Of a stretch of DNA of 64,000 nt, positions 21,581 through 35,492 are shown in pieces. Source of the stretch: Mantis religiosa. Its lineage: Eukaryota; Arthropoda; Insecta; Mantodea; Mantidae. Location of the stretch: NCBI GenBank assembly GCA_030765055.1, contig CM060947.1:48597547-48661546 (forward strand). The letters run 5' to 3'. A program made the translations under genes and the position numbers. The notes under the pieces are model-generated. The model had not been told where the DNA came from. It saw nothing but the letters and a program-made list of their open reading frames with translations, and ran no database searches. Each line of letters starts with the position of its first letter. The first letter of the stretch is position 1.

Positions 21581-22949
21581 CTAATGTATGGTTAAACAAG
21601 CAATGACCCCTACGGTTTAGAACCAGTTGAGCAGGATTATAAGAAAAAATAGCGATTTGTTAACCTGATAAAGGAAATGGTGCGCTATGCAATTTTAACC
21701 GATATTTTTTTGTATTTCTGAAACTTGTGTTTATTTTAACCCTACAACCATGTTCTTATCGTAATTTGTTTTGTCACGTACAGAATTATTATTCGCATCA
21801 GACAGTTTATATGTTATGCTTAGTGAGAATATAAATTAATATTAACATGATGATTAATACAGTGCGTGTAAACAGGAAGTACTATATCATTAAAATAGAA
21901 AATAAAAAAGCACAGTTAAATTATCATTATGGTAAGACATGTGCAATGATCATAGGTTTTAATAAATGTTCTCCTAAAATACATCATCCATCCTTTGGTA
22001 TATTGCTCCAAATCTATAACTTCATAATCATATGGTTGCTTCCGCATACACTCTGTGTACCCTGCCCCCTCCAACAAACACACAAACTGTTCTCCTGCAG
22101 TACAAAAGCAACTTCGCCCAGATTGGAAGCTCTTTCTATATTCCTGCCAAACTCGCAATCTTGGTTGTCAGGCCAGGGAAAGATTTCTGACAGCTAACTG
22201 ACCTTCATTTTATACAAATAAAGTTATTTGCCAGGAAGTTCAAATATTATCTTCTAAGCATACATTTCTGGGTATTAGTCAACACCACCAATATTGATTA
22301 CTACAAAAAGGAGGAGAAGATACCACCTATTGTCCTCCTTGATGCGGAATACGCTACTTTCATGTCATCCATTGTATAAATTTCTCCCTTGATGAGGTTA
22401 CAGAAAGTTAACATTTCTGGTTTTTTGGTTCTCTAGAATATTCATCTCTGCCATCGCAGAAATCTATGGACGAGAGCAGAAAAACCACTCTATTCTTCTT
22501 TGGTGTATATGATAACTTGTCAAACCAAAAAGACTACTGGTTTCTTCACGAATCCTTTCATTTGTGAAAACTAGTAGGATTTCCCTTTTATTTGTTCTGA
22601 ATATGACAGCTAAGGACAGTCTCTGACGATGAAGTTCGTTTGCTAGGTGTTTTGAACTGAACCGGTTGACGGTTGTGATGTTCCGTCCTGTTTGACGTAA
22701 CTTCACCAACCGGAACTACTTGATGGGATGTATTGTTCTGTTGGAATGGTCCAGTAGGCCTCTGCTGCCTTTATGTTTGAGGCATAAAATAATCTAATAT
22801 CACATAGGATAAATATCTTTATATCATATCTCGCTGATTTCGATGTCATAAACACATAAAAGCTGCATGACCTCTAAAAGGCTCAAACATTTTGACAATG
22901 GCAACGTATGCATCGACAGAGTAGTTATTCTTGCAGCATGTGTTGAGAC

Positions 22950-22983
<34 letters not shown>

Positions 22984-24340
22984 ATTGTTCCACCTTGTCG
23001 TGTAGCTTTCTCTCGCTTCTGCCCGAGACGTCATCAAAACTAAGTGCTGTGAAAAGGAATCTAATACTTCCAAGTGGCACTGCTGCTGAGATAAAAAGAA
23101 AAAGAACTCCATTACTGTACATTTTTGTGTGACGACTTCAAACCCCCTACAAGATACAGTTAACCCATAGAGCCTTCGACTATATTCGTATTTTGAGCAT
23201 CTATTTCTTGACTGGGTTCTGTGTTACTAGAAATCCACTGACCGGTGTATTCGATCATTTTTTCCCAACACGTTATTCTCAAGAAAAACATAGGCTATGA
23301 TTCGAACAGTGCCCAAGATTATTTCGCTTGTCCCTCGATTCAAGGCAAATGCTGTCTTGCTCTTATATTTTGTCGAGGACAGTGAGTAAACCATTTTGTA
23401 ATATTGTTCTTTCTGAATAAATATGATACTTTATTACAGAAAACAAGAGCTGGAATTGTTTGTTCAGGAATATTAGTTTATATAGGTGTAGCAGAACCTT
23501 CGTCAGGCAATTCACTTGAAGAGTCGTGATCACTATTCTTTGCGATATCCTGTTCATCTTCCTCTGTCTCTTCAAGGATATATAATTCCTCTTTACCCTG
23601 TTCAAAGCTGTCAAAGACAATTTACGAATTAATACGTAAAAAACAGAAGGGAATAACTGTGAAGCAATACAAATATTACAATTAAATATAATAATTTGCT
23701 GCAAACTTCAAGTATCTTTTTAAGGAATTGTTAAACTTCTTGAGTTCTGTAAAGAATTTACCAATTTCTTAAAAAGATAAGTGAAGCTTGTAGCAGATTA
23801 TTATATTTTATTGTAATTTTATGAATTCTTTTCTCTTCTCTTGTTATTCATCTTTCTTTAACACAGAAGTTGATGTGAGAAAAAAAAAACATGTGCCGCT
23901 GCAAGACGGGCAAATTTATTTTGTCATACATATGATTTTTTTTTTCCAACACACGCAGATGAAGGAAGTAAGCGGTTAAAAATGTAGCTGGACAAAGCAG
24001 GAGCGCTTCCGATTGTCTGCGGACATTTTTCGTTAACATTCAAGTATGGAGCGAAATTCAGCGCGTGACTAATTGTACGGTTAATGATCTATCTTAAATA
24101 GTAATCCATTTTCTTTGTTAAAATGGAGACAAAATAAAAATGTACATTTGTAAAATATGTTTCAAAAGATATTTCAGAATTTTAACATTATGTAATGCCA
24201 TTTGTAAATGGACGTGGCTAAAAAGGTAGGCTACTGCGCGAACTGAATTCAAATCAGCTGATTCTTCTAGTCCACTCAAGGCTTGCCTAATATATTCATA
24301 ATCTAACAAGGGAACTACCACTACTCCCACTACTCCCACC
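21581..24340. other. Gene-free stretch, 2.8 kb
   Basis: A 30-nt A run lies at 22953-22982. Open frames up to 116 codons occur but show no domain, promoter or splice signal. Nothing supported beyond the A run. Confidence 0.4.
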
Positions 24341-24592
24341 ACTGTCCGCCTCGGTAGCGTACATGGTAGGGCGTGTGCCTCACGTTCAAGAGGTCCCGAG
24401 TTCGAATCTCGGTAAGAGTGAGTTACCTGGATAAGGTTTATTTCGGGGTTTTCCCTTACCCTGAAAGACGACTGTCGGGTAGCTCTAAGCTCCATGGACC
24501 CCGGACTGACTTGAGCATCATTTCAACAATTTCATTCATCATCCGATACGACTTAACGTTGGAGGACGTAAATTACAAAAGGAAAAGGAAGG
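24341..24592 (+). mobile_element. SINE-A copy with target duplication
   Basis: Head GTCCGCCTCGGTAGCGTACA, B box GAGTTCGAATCTCGG, full body, end GGAGGACGTAAATTAC. ACTCCCACC at 24332-24340 recurs at 24593-24601, a likely 9-bp target duplication. Confidence 0.85.
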
Positions 24593-24603
24593 ACTCCCAC
24601 CGC

Positions 24604-25015
24604 CACGCACCTGAAAGAACATTTGATGGTATAATGCCTGCTGTAATAAACCATGTCCACCAAACTTCTGCTGCGGAGTACAACCCCAACGCCCAAAACT
24701 AAAGCCTGGAACGTGCTGCATGCCACCACTTGCAAGTAGCTTCTGGACATCCCTAGCCTCTAGTCTGTGTACGGAGGACGGCGCTCCTTACGACAGCCAA
24801 GTGTAGGCTGCTGTCAGGGGTAAACAATCCCTCCATATAATGCTGTGTTATTATACCTGCCTAATCTGGATTGATTTTCGGGTATTTCCAGTTATACTTC
24901 GCTCCCGATGTTTTGCACACAGGCCCCACATAGAGCAGAGATGGTGTCATTAAACTCTCAAGCGAATATAGGTGTAAGCATAGTGATAGTTCCCTTGTAA
25001 ATAAAGACATGAGTC
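24604..25015 (+). repeat. Repeat R1, unbroken copy (about 410 bp)
   Basis: Contains GGTATAATGCCTGCTGTAAT near its start and CTCAAGCGAATATAGGTGTA near its end, colinear with 16012-16195 plus 18504-18730. No coding capacity and no obvious terminal repeats. Directly follows a SINE-A. Confidence 0.75.
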
Positions 25016-26303
25016 CTTAAATTCGTACAAAAGATACAATTATATCACAATGCTATACAACGTTAACTACATTTAAGACTGCCATTACTACGTAACTCGG
25101 ATTGTGCCTTGGCCTAGTTCGTTAGCCACGCAAACGACAAGTAGAAAATGTTGATTTAGGTACATAAATAACAAACTCAGTCGGTTTTCTACAGCTGCCA
25201 TAACATAACCTCTCCTAGTGTAGCTGTGGTTTGATTTCTTTTTTCTACCTTCAACCACAGGTGTTATGTGATACAAATACACTTTCTTCCTTTTCTAGTG
25301 CAATGTACAGGAAGGTACACGTCCTCTAAAAGAAGTCCGTCGGTTGGCACACTGACAATTGAATGATCTTACAGCAAGGTAGCGCACCGCCACATTCACC
25401 TCGCATACAAGAAATGTTCTTGATAAATATCCGTGGTAAGCATAAAGTTAACACTACCTCCAACGGACTTTGCACTAGTTTCCCTGTTTTTTCCAAGTGT
25501 TCATTACCAATCTTTTGCTCCTCTATCCCTTTCCTATAGACAAATGAATGCGAAAATGCCTTACCTCGTTTGAAAATACAAGTTGAGTATCCGCCTTTCA
25601 CTTACCTTCCTTACTTCTCATTCATTACGTGTAACCTTCCACAGAGTTATGTAGTTATTTCCTTGGACATCATCAATGTTATTGGTTTACTTCAGATTGC
25701 GTGTGCAGACGTTCCAAACTTATGCAACCAAATGTCAGTGTAATAGTAAATTAATACGTAACGTACATCCGTTCAGTTAAACGGAAAGAAATGTTGTCAT
25801 CATTGCGAATTCGTTTGAAATTTCTTGTCTTGCTGGTTAATAGTGTTCTGTTTTACTCTAATTGAAGCACTTGATGACAATTTGTAGTAGCAGTCTGTCT
25901 TTTGGAATTGAAGAAATGTAATGCATTTTCTCATAATTATAAAAATGGCCTACTATGTTATCCTTCCGTGCACAAGCTTTAATTTGTATGATCTCATAAG
26001 TTCACTAATTCCGTAGTACATTTACGTCACAATTGTGACTCTAGTAAACAGAAACTCCATTTGACCCGACATGCCTGGTGTATCCCACACATTCTTCTTG
26101 AACCAAGCTCTGTGATCACTCCGCCTGCCAGACATCGGTTTTGTGTGTGGTTACTAGCTCATACAGTGTATTATGTACTGCTATATTCGCAGTATGTGAA
26201 TCCATGTGACTATGTGAGTTATCTGAAAACAGAACATGCTAAGGTCTTTGGTGGCATATCAATTCTTTTTTGAACGAAGGTAATTGTTTCCGTGGCTATT
26301 TAG
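25016..26303. other. Gene-free stretch
   Basis: Only short open frames without motifs. No feature supported. Confidence 0.35.
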
Positions 26304-26550
26304 TTTTTTTTTTTTTTTTAATTTACGTCCTCCAACGTTAAGTCATATCGGACGATGAATGGAACGGGTGAGATGATGCTCAAATGAGCCCAGGGTCCAT
26401 AGAGCTTAGAGTTACCTGACATTCGTCTTTCAAGATAAGGGAAAACCCCGGAAAAAACCTTATCCAGGTAACTCACCCTGATCGAGATTTGAACTCGGGA
26501 CCTCTTGAACGTGAGGCAGACATGCTATCACCACGCTACCGAGGTGGGCA
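26304..26550 (-). mobile_element. SINE-A copy with short target duplication
   Basis: T run, then AATTTACGTCCTCCAACGTT and the full reverse body, ending CTACCGAGGTGGGC. ATTTAGT precedes the T run and recurs just after the head (ACATTTAGTG), a likely target duplication. Confidence 0.87.
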
Positions 26551-29500
26551 CATTTAGTGTTTAATAACCTCAGTTCATTGTCAAACAAGTTTGTTATTTC
26601 ATTTGTTTTTGTCCAAAATGTAAATATCAGAATGCGAAACAAATGTAAATATAAGCACCAGAAAAACATTTAAAAAATATGAAAAAAAAAATGTAATGAT
26701 TTACTTATTTATGTTAAAGTATTTAAACAGGTTTCTTTTCTCCGTTGCGCACCCACCCATAGTGAACTTCGCCGGAAATTCAAAGATCTAATGCAAATAC
26801 TGTAAACGAGACATACCAGGAACTATACTCTCATAGAAGAAAAGCAAGAAATAAACAAATTCTTTTGTTCACGAGACCTATCATTCAAAAGTGAAACTTA
26901 AAACAAATGGCCGTGAATGTTATTCACTGATAAGTAAATCTATTTATATATAAACCCGTTAAGTGTACTTTATTACTATCGAAAGTTTTATGTTTGTGGA
27001 ATTCTAACATAGGCACATTTGTAACCAGTGGCGAAGCGTGCAATGAAGTGCTGAAAGCGCCGCTTTCTTAGGAAATTCAGGAGAAAAAGGGAGAAAAACA
27101 AGAAAATTCATGCCAAACAATATTTATTGGCAATGGATACATTTTCGAAATGTATTCGCGTACATCCTAGGTGCTGCGGACAATTTGACAGCTTCTTAGA
27201 TTCAAGTGAACGGTTCCTGCTAGCTCATTCAATACTGATTATTTCTGTATTTACACATTCCCAACCTTGAATACCATGATTCGTAGGTTTCCGGAAGCAA
27301 TCGCGACTCTTCGATAGTTATTTAGGAAGTACTGACAGATTCTGTCACGTAAAGTCTCTGTAGCGTCTGAAGAAAAGCTTCTTCTTCTTCTTCTTCCTTT
27401 TTTAAATGCAACTGTAAGTATATTTCAATAGCATTAGCAATAATATTTTACGTAGATTAGTAGTTAGTGGTTACTAATAGGAAATTCTTGTGAAGTTTTA
27501 AGTTATTAGCAGAAGTGTATGAATTGCATACTTTCTCCATTTTAGATTAACAGTTCACGCGGTGTGGGCCAGCTCTTGGAAAAATAGGAACGGCGGATTG
27601 GAGATGGGAGACAGAAATACGCCTGCTTGTAGTGTCACCAGTCTTGCAATGCAAAAATGACCTATATGTAACTGGACAATAGAAAGAGTACTGGAGTAGC
27701 CTTGGTTCTTTGAGTCATTGTTCTCTTATTTTAATGAAAATTATTATTTGGAGGTTCCCTCGCTTTGAGTCAGTAGCCTCGCTACTGTTTGTACCAGTGG
27801 TATAAAGAATAATTGTATACATAAACCGAAAACTATCAGAATTCGTCAATATGGGTTTTAGTGTTATTCAGTACTTTAAATTCTATGTAGATTTTACATC
27901 TGCACGACATTTTAAAGTTGGCCATACAACATAACGATTGGTATGCCTGTATGTAAGTGTGGCTTTCTTTAACATGTTTTACCTAAGTAAACAAACAATT
28001 CGAGAGATAATCTCAGAAACCTAAATAATAAATCACCTGCAGAGGACCGCAAAAATATGGGGCCTTTATATATTGTATATATTGTCTTATTTTAGCGTTT
28101 TAATTGTTAAACTTTTCCCGGTTCTTTATTTGTTGGTACAGTTTAATACTCAAATTCTTCTTTAATTTTCGATATAAATCAGTGGTGAGCGATGTTTTTT
28201 CTGAAAATCCTTTTTCAAAACGTAGGGGTCTCAAAATATATACTTCCGGTAAAATCGACATCCTCTGTTTACGTGGTAGAGAAAGCAAAATGTTCTCTGG
28301 AAATAATTTAAAAATATGCATGTAATCTATGAAATTGTCATCTACTAAACCAAGACCACTGTATTAAATTTGCAAATGTATGGACCTGATATATATTTTT
28401 TTAATTTCCTTAATGAGTCTCAATAATCAATTGCGGCAAAATGAAATTTTACTGGAAGGTTCTACTTCAGTTTATTACAGTTCCCACTCTTAAAATAATT
28501 AGGTATAGTAGTTTCTTACTTTTTATTTTGTACTTGATATTTAACAATATCCTACATCTAAAATCGACTTTTGCGACAATCGATCGGCTCGAGCTATACT
28601 ACTATGTATAGTTTGTTTGTAGTACATACTAACTTAACTGCTCGTGGAACAAAAAGAGCAGGAAGAACATGAAAGCGGCTGTGTGTTGGCTACGAGTGTG
28701 CAACAAAGATAGGCGTATGTAGAATGAGATAGAAGACGCATACAACGGCCGCCGGTACCAAAGAATGGTTCTACGAAGGGCAAAGGGAAGGTGGTTCTAT
28801 CCTTGTTGCTCCTGACTATTGATCTTTTCCATCCGGTACACACGTAGCGGCACAGAACGAGGATTGGTCCAAATATTTGCGAAATCAGCCAATCGAATGT
28901 GTTTGTGGCAGATGTGTTGAAAAATTGCGAGGGAAATTTCCACCGAGCTTCCCGCCGGCCGGCGAAATGCTTGCCAGGAAAAGTTTTCTATGTTAATTTT
29001 CTATGGCTATCTGCCACCTAGCCCGTTGAATCATGGAACTTCCCAATGTCATTCTGCCCTCACGTTTCACATTTTTGCAATAATGCTATTGGATAAAATT
29101 AATATTTTGAATTGATTTTGAATTTTATGGAAGCTATGCATACGTCAGAAAATATAAATCATAAAATAAAATACTCCAATCAATACTCAGGCTTAGCGCG
29201 GTATGAAGTTTAATTAAAAACCTAAGCGAAAGTAAAAAAAAAAACTTAGGCTGTTAATTGTTATTTCGTAATAATGTACATACTATTACTTTATAAAGTG
29301 ATCTAAAATTGTTGAATTAACAAACAGACCCGCGAGTAAAACCAGGTAGGTCATCACTTCGTGATATCGTCATATCGATGAAAGTTAGATTGAAACTACT
29401 CACATTTAGAGAATTTCAAAGACATAAAAGTAATTTAATTATTTTTATAACTAATATAAGAACTAAATACATGTTAACAATTAACTATAACTCAATATAA

Positions 29501-29590
29501 TCAATTAATTCTCGAAAGTTACGAACATTATGGTGCTGCCACCTACGAAACGCGGGAAACAGACCCTTCGAAGGTCAGACAGAACATGCG
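26551..29590. other. Gene-free upstream region of the prothymosin-like gene
   Basis: A short TTC run lies near 27379-27397. 28930-28985 is GC-richer (GCCGGCCGGCG). No exons or repeats recognised. The last few hundred bases presumably hold regulatory sequence for the gene that starts at 29712. Confidence 0.35.
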
Positions 29591-29595
29591 CGCTT

Positions 29596-29610
29596 TCAGT
29601 CCTCTTTCAT
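29596..29610 (+). promoter_or_regulatory. Possible initiator of the prothymosin-like gene
   Basis: TCAGTCCTCTTTCATTT combines an arthropod Inr-like TCAGT with a pyrimidine TCT-type stretch (CTCTTTC), about 115 bp before the ATG. No TATA box lies 30 bp upstream. Inferred from sequence only. Confidence 0.3.
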
Positions 29611-29711
29611 TTGTGCGTTTGTAAGGAACGGGTGTGTTTGGTGGAAGCTCCGTGTTATTATAAAATATAAGTGTGTTAAGTGTGCAAATTGTTTAAACTT
29701 AAATTTATACA

Positions 29712-32615
29712 ATGGCAGACACAGTAGCTGAAACAAAGTAAGTAAACAATATATCACGGAATAGCGTAATATCATTAATATTGACTACAGAAACTTGGTC
29801 TTTGTTTTGGCGGGCCGTCTAAGTGAAGTGTGGCAAGATGGCGAGTAATAGGTGAAGCTTTGCCGGCATACTAAGATGCATATTACACTAATGCAGAAAT
29901 TAAATAAGTTTCCTGTTTTTGTTGTGCAGCACAGTTAGTGTCCTTATGAAACTGCCTTAGCCTTAGAAAGTTGTAGTACAAAATATTTTTCATTCGCTTT
30001 TTTTTTCATTTCCCTGCTTATATCCCACACTCACTTACTCTTTTAGAATCGTATTAAATAGTAGAAGTAATATACCTGTTATTGTTGTTGATTATACTGC
30101 CTTTAAGGAGTATGTTAAAAATAGGTAGTTGAACCCAATAGGTAAACCTAATTTGGCGCCTTTGGTTTCTCGTAAATCTTGCTAGAGGGAGCGACCTGTC
30201 AAGCGGTGAAATAAACATAAAAAAAAATTTGTTGGGATTCCGGCGTGATTGTACAACTTTAAGGAAATATATTCCCTTGACAATACAGAGGAGGAATAAC
30301 TAAACGAAGTTTTGGATTTTTCCAGAATGTGACATCGCATTTTGTGCGCAGGGTATAAAGGGTGGGGGTTATCGATAACGCGCTAAGCGGCCAGAATCCA
30401 ATAGCGGGTCATCCAATATACTTGAATTTATCACAGGGTTGGATACAGTCTCCAGTAAATCGATGCTCTGGAAAAGTACCCGGTAAATTTTTGTGGCGCG
30501 GGGAGTTGAACGTTTGGTTACGAAAATTGGTTGGTTTTCAAGCAGTTTTGGTTTGCAATTAAATTTAGCCAAGCAAATTACATGTTTTATCAATTATAGT
30601 AATAAATCCTTTCACATTTGTTATACGCATTTAAACGGTGTAAGAGGTATATTGTAAATACAAATTTCAGCCAATTGCAATACATTGTGTAATTTCTACA
30701 GGGAGACCACTGTCGGTACTCCAGAAAAGAAAAATGTGGAAAAGAAAGTAGAGGTTGTGGATGAAGACTCAAAAGCCTCTGAAAATGGGGATGTGGAGAA
30801 ACCAAAAGAAAATGGCACAACAGATGAAAAAGATTCTGCAGAAAAGGACAAGAGTGAATCTGCAGAAAATGGTGATTCTACAGGTAATAAACTTTCCTTG
30901 TGGCTTTAACAGTAACAGCTTACTGTACCAATGACGAAATTAGAAAGCCTTAATTTGATGAAATTTGATGCAATTTGAGCTTTATTAAGTGTTTACATTT
31001 CTTAGATGGTGGTGGTTTTTTGTGTGATTTTGAGTTTTGACAGATGCAGTGGTCTGAACTGGTATTGTACTTGTGCCGAAGGGCTTATGTGAATAAATTT
31101 TCAGTACAGTAACAGGCTTATTTTGAAAGACTGAGGAAGAACAAAAATAAAATAATCCAAAAAGTCCTGTTGATAAATAAGGTTTGTTGGAAAGGGTAAT
31201 GGTAAGAAATAGGTGTTTATTATGTCTTGCACAGGGATAATGAAATGTTTTTCACAATTTTATCTGATTTGAGTATTAGCAACATTTTATACTTATATAT
31301 TGGTCATGCATTTTTAAGTGTGTTTTTATGGCACATGGGATTAAATCAAGTTTTCTGAAATTTTTGATGGAAGAGAACTATTTGTTCAGATTAAAAGAAA
31401 AAGTGAGCATAGAATGCTCGTATAAGAAAACTAGATTTAGTCTCTTTAAAAACAAGTTGAACAGAGATTTCAAGTCTTCTAATTTTCTGTTAGAAAATTC
31501 AGACTAGTAGACTATTAGTTAATTGCTTTAGGAAAATATATATGCAACATGTTTAATGCATATTAGTTAAATTTTTTATGAAGTCTTAACAATTTGAATA
31601 ATGCCATTTGTATTAGTATTGTATTAGATTGTGTGCTTATTGCTTTATTGTTTACTATGTTGAATTGCTATCTTTGGTTAGAATGTTGTATTTTGTTCCT
31701 ACTTTACAGGTACATAAAATTTGTGCAACAAATTGATGTCATAATGGAAAAAAATAATTTAAAGTGTTTTCTTACCAGCGCAACCAATGAAAAAGGTCTG
31801 TTTAAATTTGTAAGTTTATGGGTGAAGTGTGGCACGACAATAGTCGTGAATATTTTAGTAGCTAATGCTGGGTTTCGAGGATAGGAGAAGAATGTTTTGA
31901 TTTTAAATATGACAACTTCTCCTTGCCTCAACATATAATTTTATGTCTTTAGTGGGTAGATTGCAATTTGTTCTGGCATATGGGACAACTCTTTCAATTT
32001 CAGGCGTGGCAAATCAACTGGAAGATTTAATGTGCAAAGAACCAATAGCAGTTGGTTAAAATGAAGAATGATTGATTGATTGCTGAGTATGCAGTAATCT
32101 TTGACACAAGTTTCTTAAATCATATGATCATGAGGAATATAAGGTAGTTTGTATTACTACAGTACGGATGCTTTGATATTACCATTAATTTATTTGGGAT
32201 TTTCAAAGGCATCTTTGAACATTGTATTTAAAATGTGAAGCCTATTGTTTTTAGATTATACTGAATAATTGATTCTTACTCTTATTCTATTCTGTTTAGA
32301 TTGCTTGGGCTTCTTGATTTACAAAAATGTGCTTTAGCTTATATTTATGCAGCAAGATTTTTTAGCAGCAAATTGTTTTAGAGTCAAAGAAGGGTATTTA
32401 ATCTGTGCTAAAATTGCAATACTATATGGTACTAATTATTGTGGGCTTGGTTCTGTCCAGATTCTGTTGAGGTGAGTGCAACCAAGAGGAAAAGTGGCGG
32501 TGGTGATGCTGATAGCAAAGTGGCTGAAGGAGCGAGTCCGGAGAAGAAAGCAAGGTTGGACGAGAAAGCAGCGGAAGCAGATGCAGCCAATGGCGAAGCA
32601 GAGGCTGTAGCTTAA
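29712..32615 (+). CDS. Prothymosin-alpha-like acidic nuclear protein, 3 exons, 120 aa
   Basis: Exons 29712-29737, 30702-30883 and 32461-32615, joined by GTAAGT/CTACAG and GTAATA/GTCCAG sites in compatible phases, give one frame of 120 codons ending in TAA. The protein starts MADTVAETKETTVGTPEKK and is highly acidic and lysine-rich, with no hydrophobic core and no cysteine, so it should be intrinsically disordered. Exon 2 holds runs such as ENGDVEKPKENGTTDEKDSA. Exon 3 has TKRKS and SPEKKARLDEK, a bipartite nuclear-localisation-like pair about 20 residues apart, and ends NGEAEAVA. Known family members are small nuclear acidic proteins that bind histones and chromatin remodelling factors. Insect versions are less acidic than the vertebrate ones, as here. 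Both introns are repeat-poor, unlike the rest of the window. The assignment rests on architecture and composition, since disordered proteins diverge fast. Confidence 0.85.
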
Positions 32616-33655
32616 ACCTAAGATTAACACAATTTGTCAATACTTCTTAATTCGGTTAATTTAAATCCACCTATTGTATTGCGAACGTGTGTTTGTTAGT
32701 GGGACCAAGTTTTAAGAAAAAAGTTTTAAGTTACATTATACAGTTGAGCTAAGATTAGCATCTTCTGTTTTCTTTAAAACTATGGTCCATCATTACAAAG
32801 CAGAAGAATTTGAACTGCATTTATTGTGTTTCTCTTCTAGTTGCTGATTATTTTTTCTTTAACATTCCTGCATCTAACTCTCTGGTGCAATGAATTTAAA
32901 ACTTGGACATAAGTTAGGCAACTTGAAAACAAGAATAAGGATTTAGAATCCCCATTAAGTCTTGGTAGCGCAGATCTCTGTGTAGGGCCAATAGTGCAAA
33001 ATTTATAAATATTGGAATATGTTTAATGTGCAATCTAGAAGCATTATGCTCCTTACATTTTGGTGCTTTTAAATGGGCAATTGAACATTTAAATCTGCAC
33101 AAACTAAAAAGCAGATTGGTGCTGGACATGTAGGGCTACAAGACTTAATTGGTTAAGGCAGAGAGCACAAGTTTGTTGCCTAATGTGAATTGGTATGTGT
33201 TAGATGAAAACTTAGATGTTGTAGGGACGTGACCCTGTGTTTTTTTTTGTAGAAGTATTCAGCTCTTTCAAATGATTTCATTCTAAACTAACATTTTTAT
33301 TAATGTGATTCTTCTCTTAAAATATGAAGGTCTCAAGTGCATCGCCTGTTTAAACAGCATACCACACTGTGTTCCTTAACACGAATTTTTCTATGGCTTC
33401 TTTTGTACAACCAGCAGTTTTTAAATGGCTTTGTTTTGACTGCAGATGTGAGGAGTTTTGTACATTGAACCCTTGCTAAAACAAAAGATCTGATTTGTTT
33501 TCTACTTATATATCTACGTGTGGTGCATTTAGAGATCACAATATAACTAATCCATTGTATTGTACAGATAATATACATGCTGTCACTCTGTGTTCAAATT
33601 AGGTTTTCATTAGTTCATTATGGCAATAAAGAGTTAGTTTCCAATACACTCAACA
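32616..33655 (+). other. 3' UTR of the prothymosin-like gene
   Basis: About 1 kb of non-coding sequence after the stop. AATAAA at 33625-33630 is followed about 20 nt later by a GT-rich stretch (CAACATTGTTGTC), a good poly(A) site. Confidence 0.65.
33625..33630 (+). terminator. Poly(A) signal AATAAA
   Basis: Canonical hexamer in GGCAATAAAGAG, the first well-placed one after the stop codon at 32615. Confidence 0.6.
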
Positions 33656-35375
33656 TTGTTGTCATTTCAGTTATTCCAATCCTATCCTGTATTCATTTTC
33701 AGGTCTTCAACTGATAAAATAGGAAATAGCATAGTTTGAACAGGGCATACATTAAGATAATGCCATTAGGAGTGGAGGTTTTCAAATTCTCAGTTTTGAA
33801 TTTTTAAAATGTAATTGGTTTTTTTAATAACAATTTTTAGGCCAAGACAAGTCTTTTGGGTGCTGCACTGATATTGTACGGTTCATAAGTTTTTGATTTG
33901 AAATTTTTTATAAATTGTTATATATTTCTTATGAAATTGTCAACCTGTAACTTGCATCGAAAGATTAAACATATTTTTAAAACTAAGAAATATCTGCACA
34001 AAAGTTTAAGCTCAAATTTATTAAAAGCTATTTTTTTCTTCCAAAATTTCGCTGGAAACATGTATTGAGGCCCAGCATTAAAAATGGGGGCAGGGGGCTA
34101 ACTGAACCGCTCATTAAACCACACTACTTAATGCAAGTTTAGCATCTTGCAAGAAGATATTAAGAAAACTAGCATTTGCTATTCTTCAAAATGTTGGATA
34201 ATTTAAATTTATAACATGTTTGTTATATTTCAGAAGGAAGAAATTCACTTCACTAAAGTTGATAAATTTGATTACTGTTTTCACAGTACAAGAAGGCAAA
34301 CTATAGAAATGTGCAGTGTAATCACTTTTGCTGTCTGCATGGTGTATATTTTCCCCTTCCGAGGATGACAAGAATGAAAAGTTCATTTAAAATACGCAAG
34401 TGTTGTCACATAACTACCCATACATAATATTATCACTGCATTTACTGCAACAAATAGTAGATCTGGCAGCATGGGCAGATAAGTAAACAGATCCACTACC
34501 AGAGTGGATAACAGTTGAAGTTCCTCTGCCCTTCATACCCCTCTAGCCTTCTTGTTGTGGGCATTCATGGCTTCTCACCTTCATGTAGTATTGAAAAGCT
34601 TTATATCAGCAACCATAGTGGAGACTGAAAGCACCTGGTGTGAGAGATGCTTTCTGTTTAAGCAGAGTTGGAATAGTCCTGTGATTTGCATAAAGGTAAG
34701 GGGAGAAGAAAGTTTTATAGGGATGGAGGACAGAGACAAGTTCTTTGAGTCGAGGATTGTTAACCATTTTTTACATTAACAAAATGTATATCTTAATTTT
34801 CTTGAATAGCATTTGCATCTTTTATAAGAAGTTTTGTATAACTAGTACAGATAAAGTTACGCAAAAATGAATGTTGAAAATATTCACTCAACTGTGCAAT
34901 ATCAGCCATTTTAGAAGTATTGTTGGTATACATTTTCGATCAAATTTTAGTACTTAAAGCTGAAATAAAAATGTGGCAGAGGTCAAAGAGGATTTAGCTA
35001 TCTTGCAATGTCTGCTGCAGAAACTAGGACCCATCTACCCTTTTTTAAGCTTTTTTTTATATCTTATAACTACTGAGCATCTGCAATGGGTATTGTCAAC
35101 CTAAATGAGAAGCAAAGTTTGTTGGAAGTTAGAGGAAAAGGTGGATATGAAACCAAATCACGAGCCAAATGGAACTAATTTTCAATACTGTGTGCTGTTG
35201 CTTTTTGCATTGAAAGGAAAGAATATGGAATTTTTAGGCCAGCATGGTGTCCCACTCTTAAGAGGTTTTCTGGATCCCATTATATCTACAATAAATGTGC
35301 ATTGAACCTATTTCTGCAGGTCATAGATGAAAAAGTAAGCATTGGTAGGAATGAATTGATGGAAATAATCATTAC
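33656..35375. other. Gene-free intergenic stretch
   Basis: No gene, repeat or RNA recognised. Confidence 0.35.
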
Positions 35376-35492
35376 TTCACACTAGCCGTGTATAGGCTAA
35401 GGTTTTGGATAGACAGAGTCAAACAAATTTAATGCCATGGCCAGGAATTGAACCGGTCATGGCATTGAATTTTTCAGTTTGACTCTTATCTA
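35376..35492. repeat. SINE-B foldback fragment with deleted centre
   Basis: Starts CTTCACACTAGCCGTGTATA, then AGAGTCAAACAAATTTAATG, CCATGGCCAGGAATTGAACC. It turns back at once with TCATGGCATTGAATTTTTCA and GTTTGACTCT. The two sides are inverted copies of the family end with the tRNA-like centre mostly gone. Confidence 0.65.

Noticed and set aside
30685..30909. Stand-alone 74-codon acidic gene
   Set aside because: It is exon 2 of the spliced prothymosin-like gene; its ATG lies in the intron.
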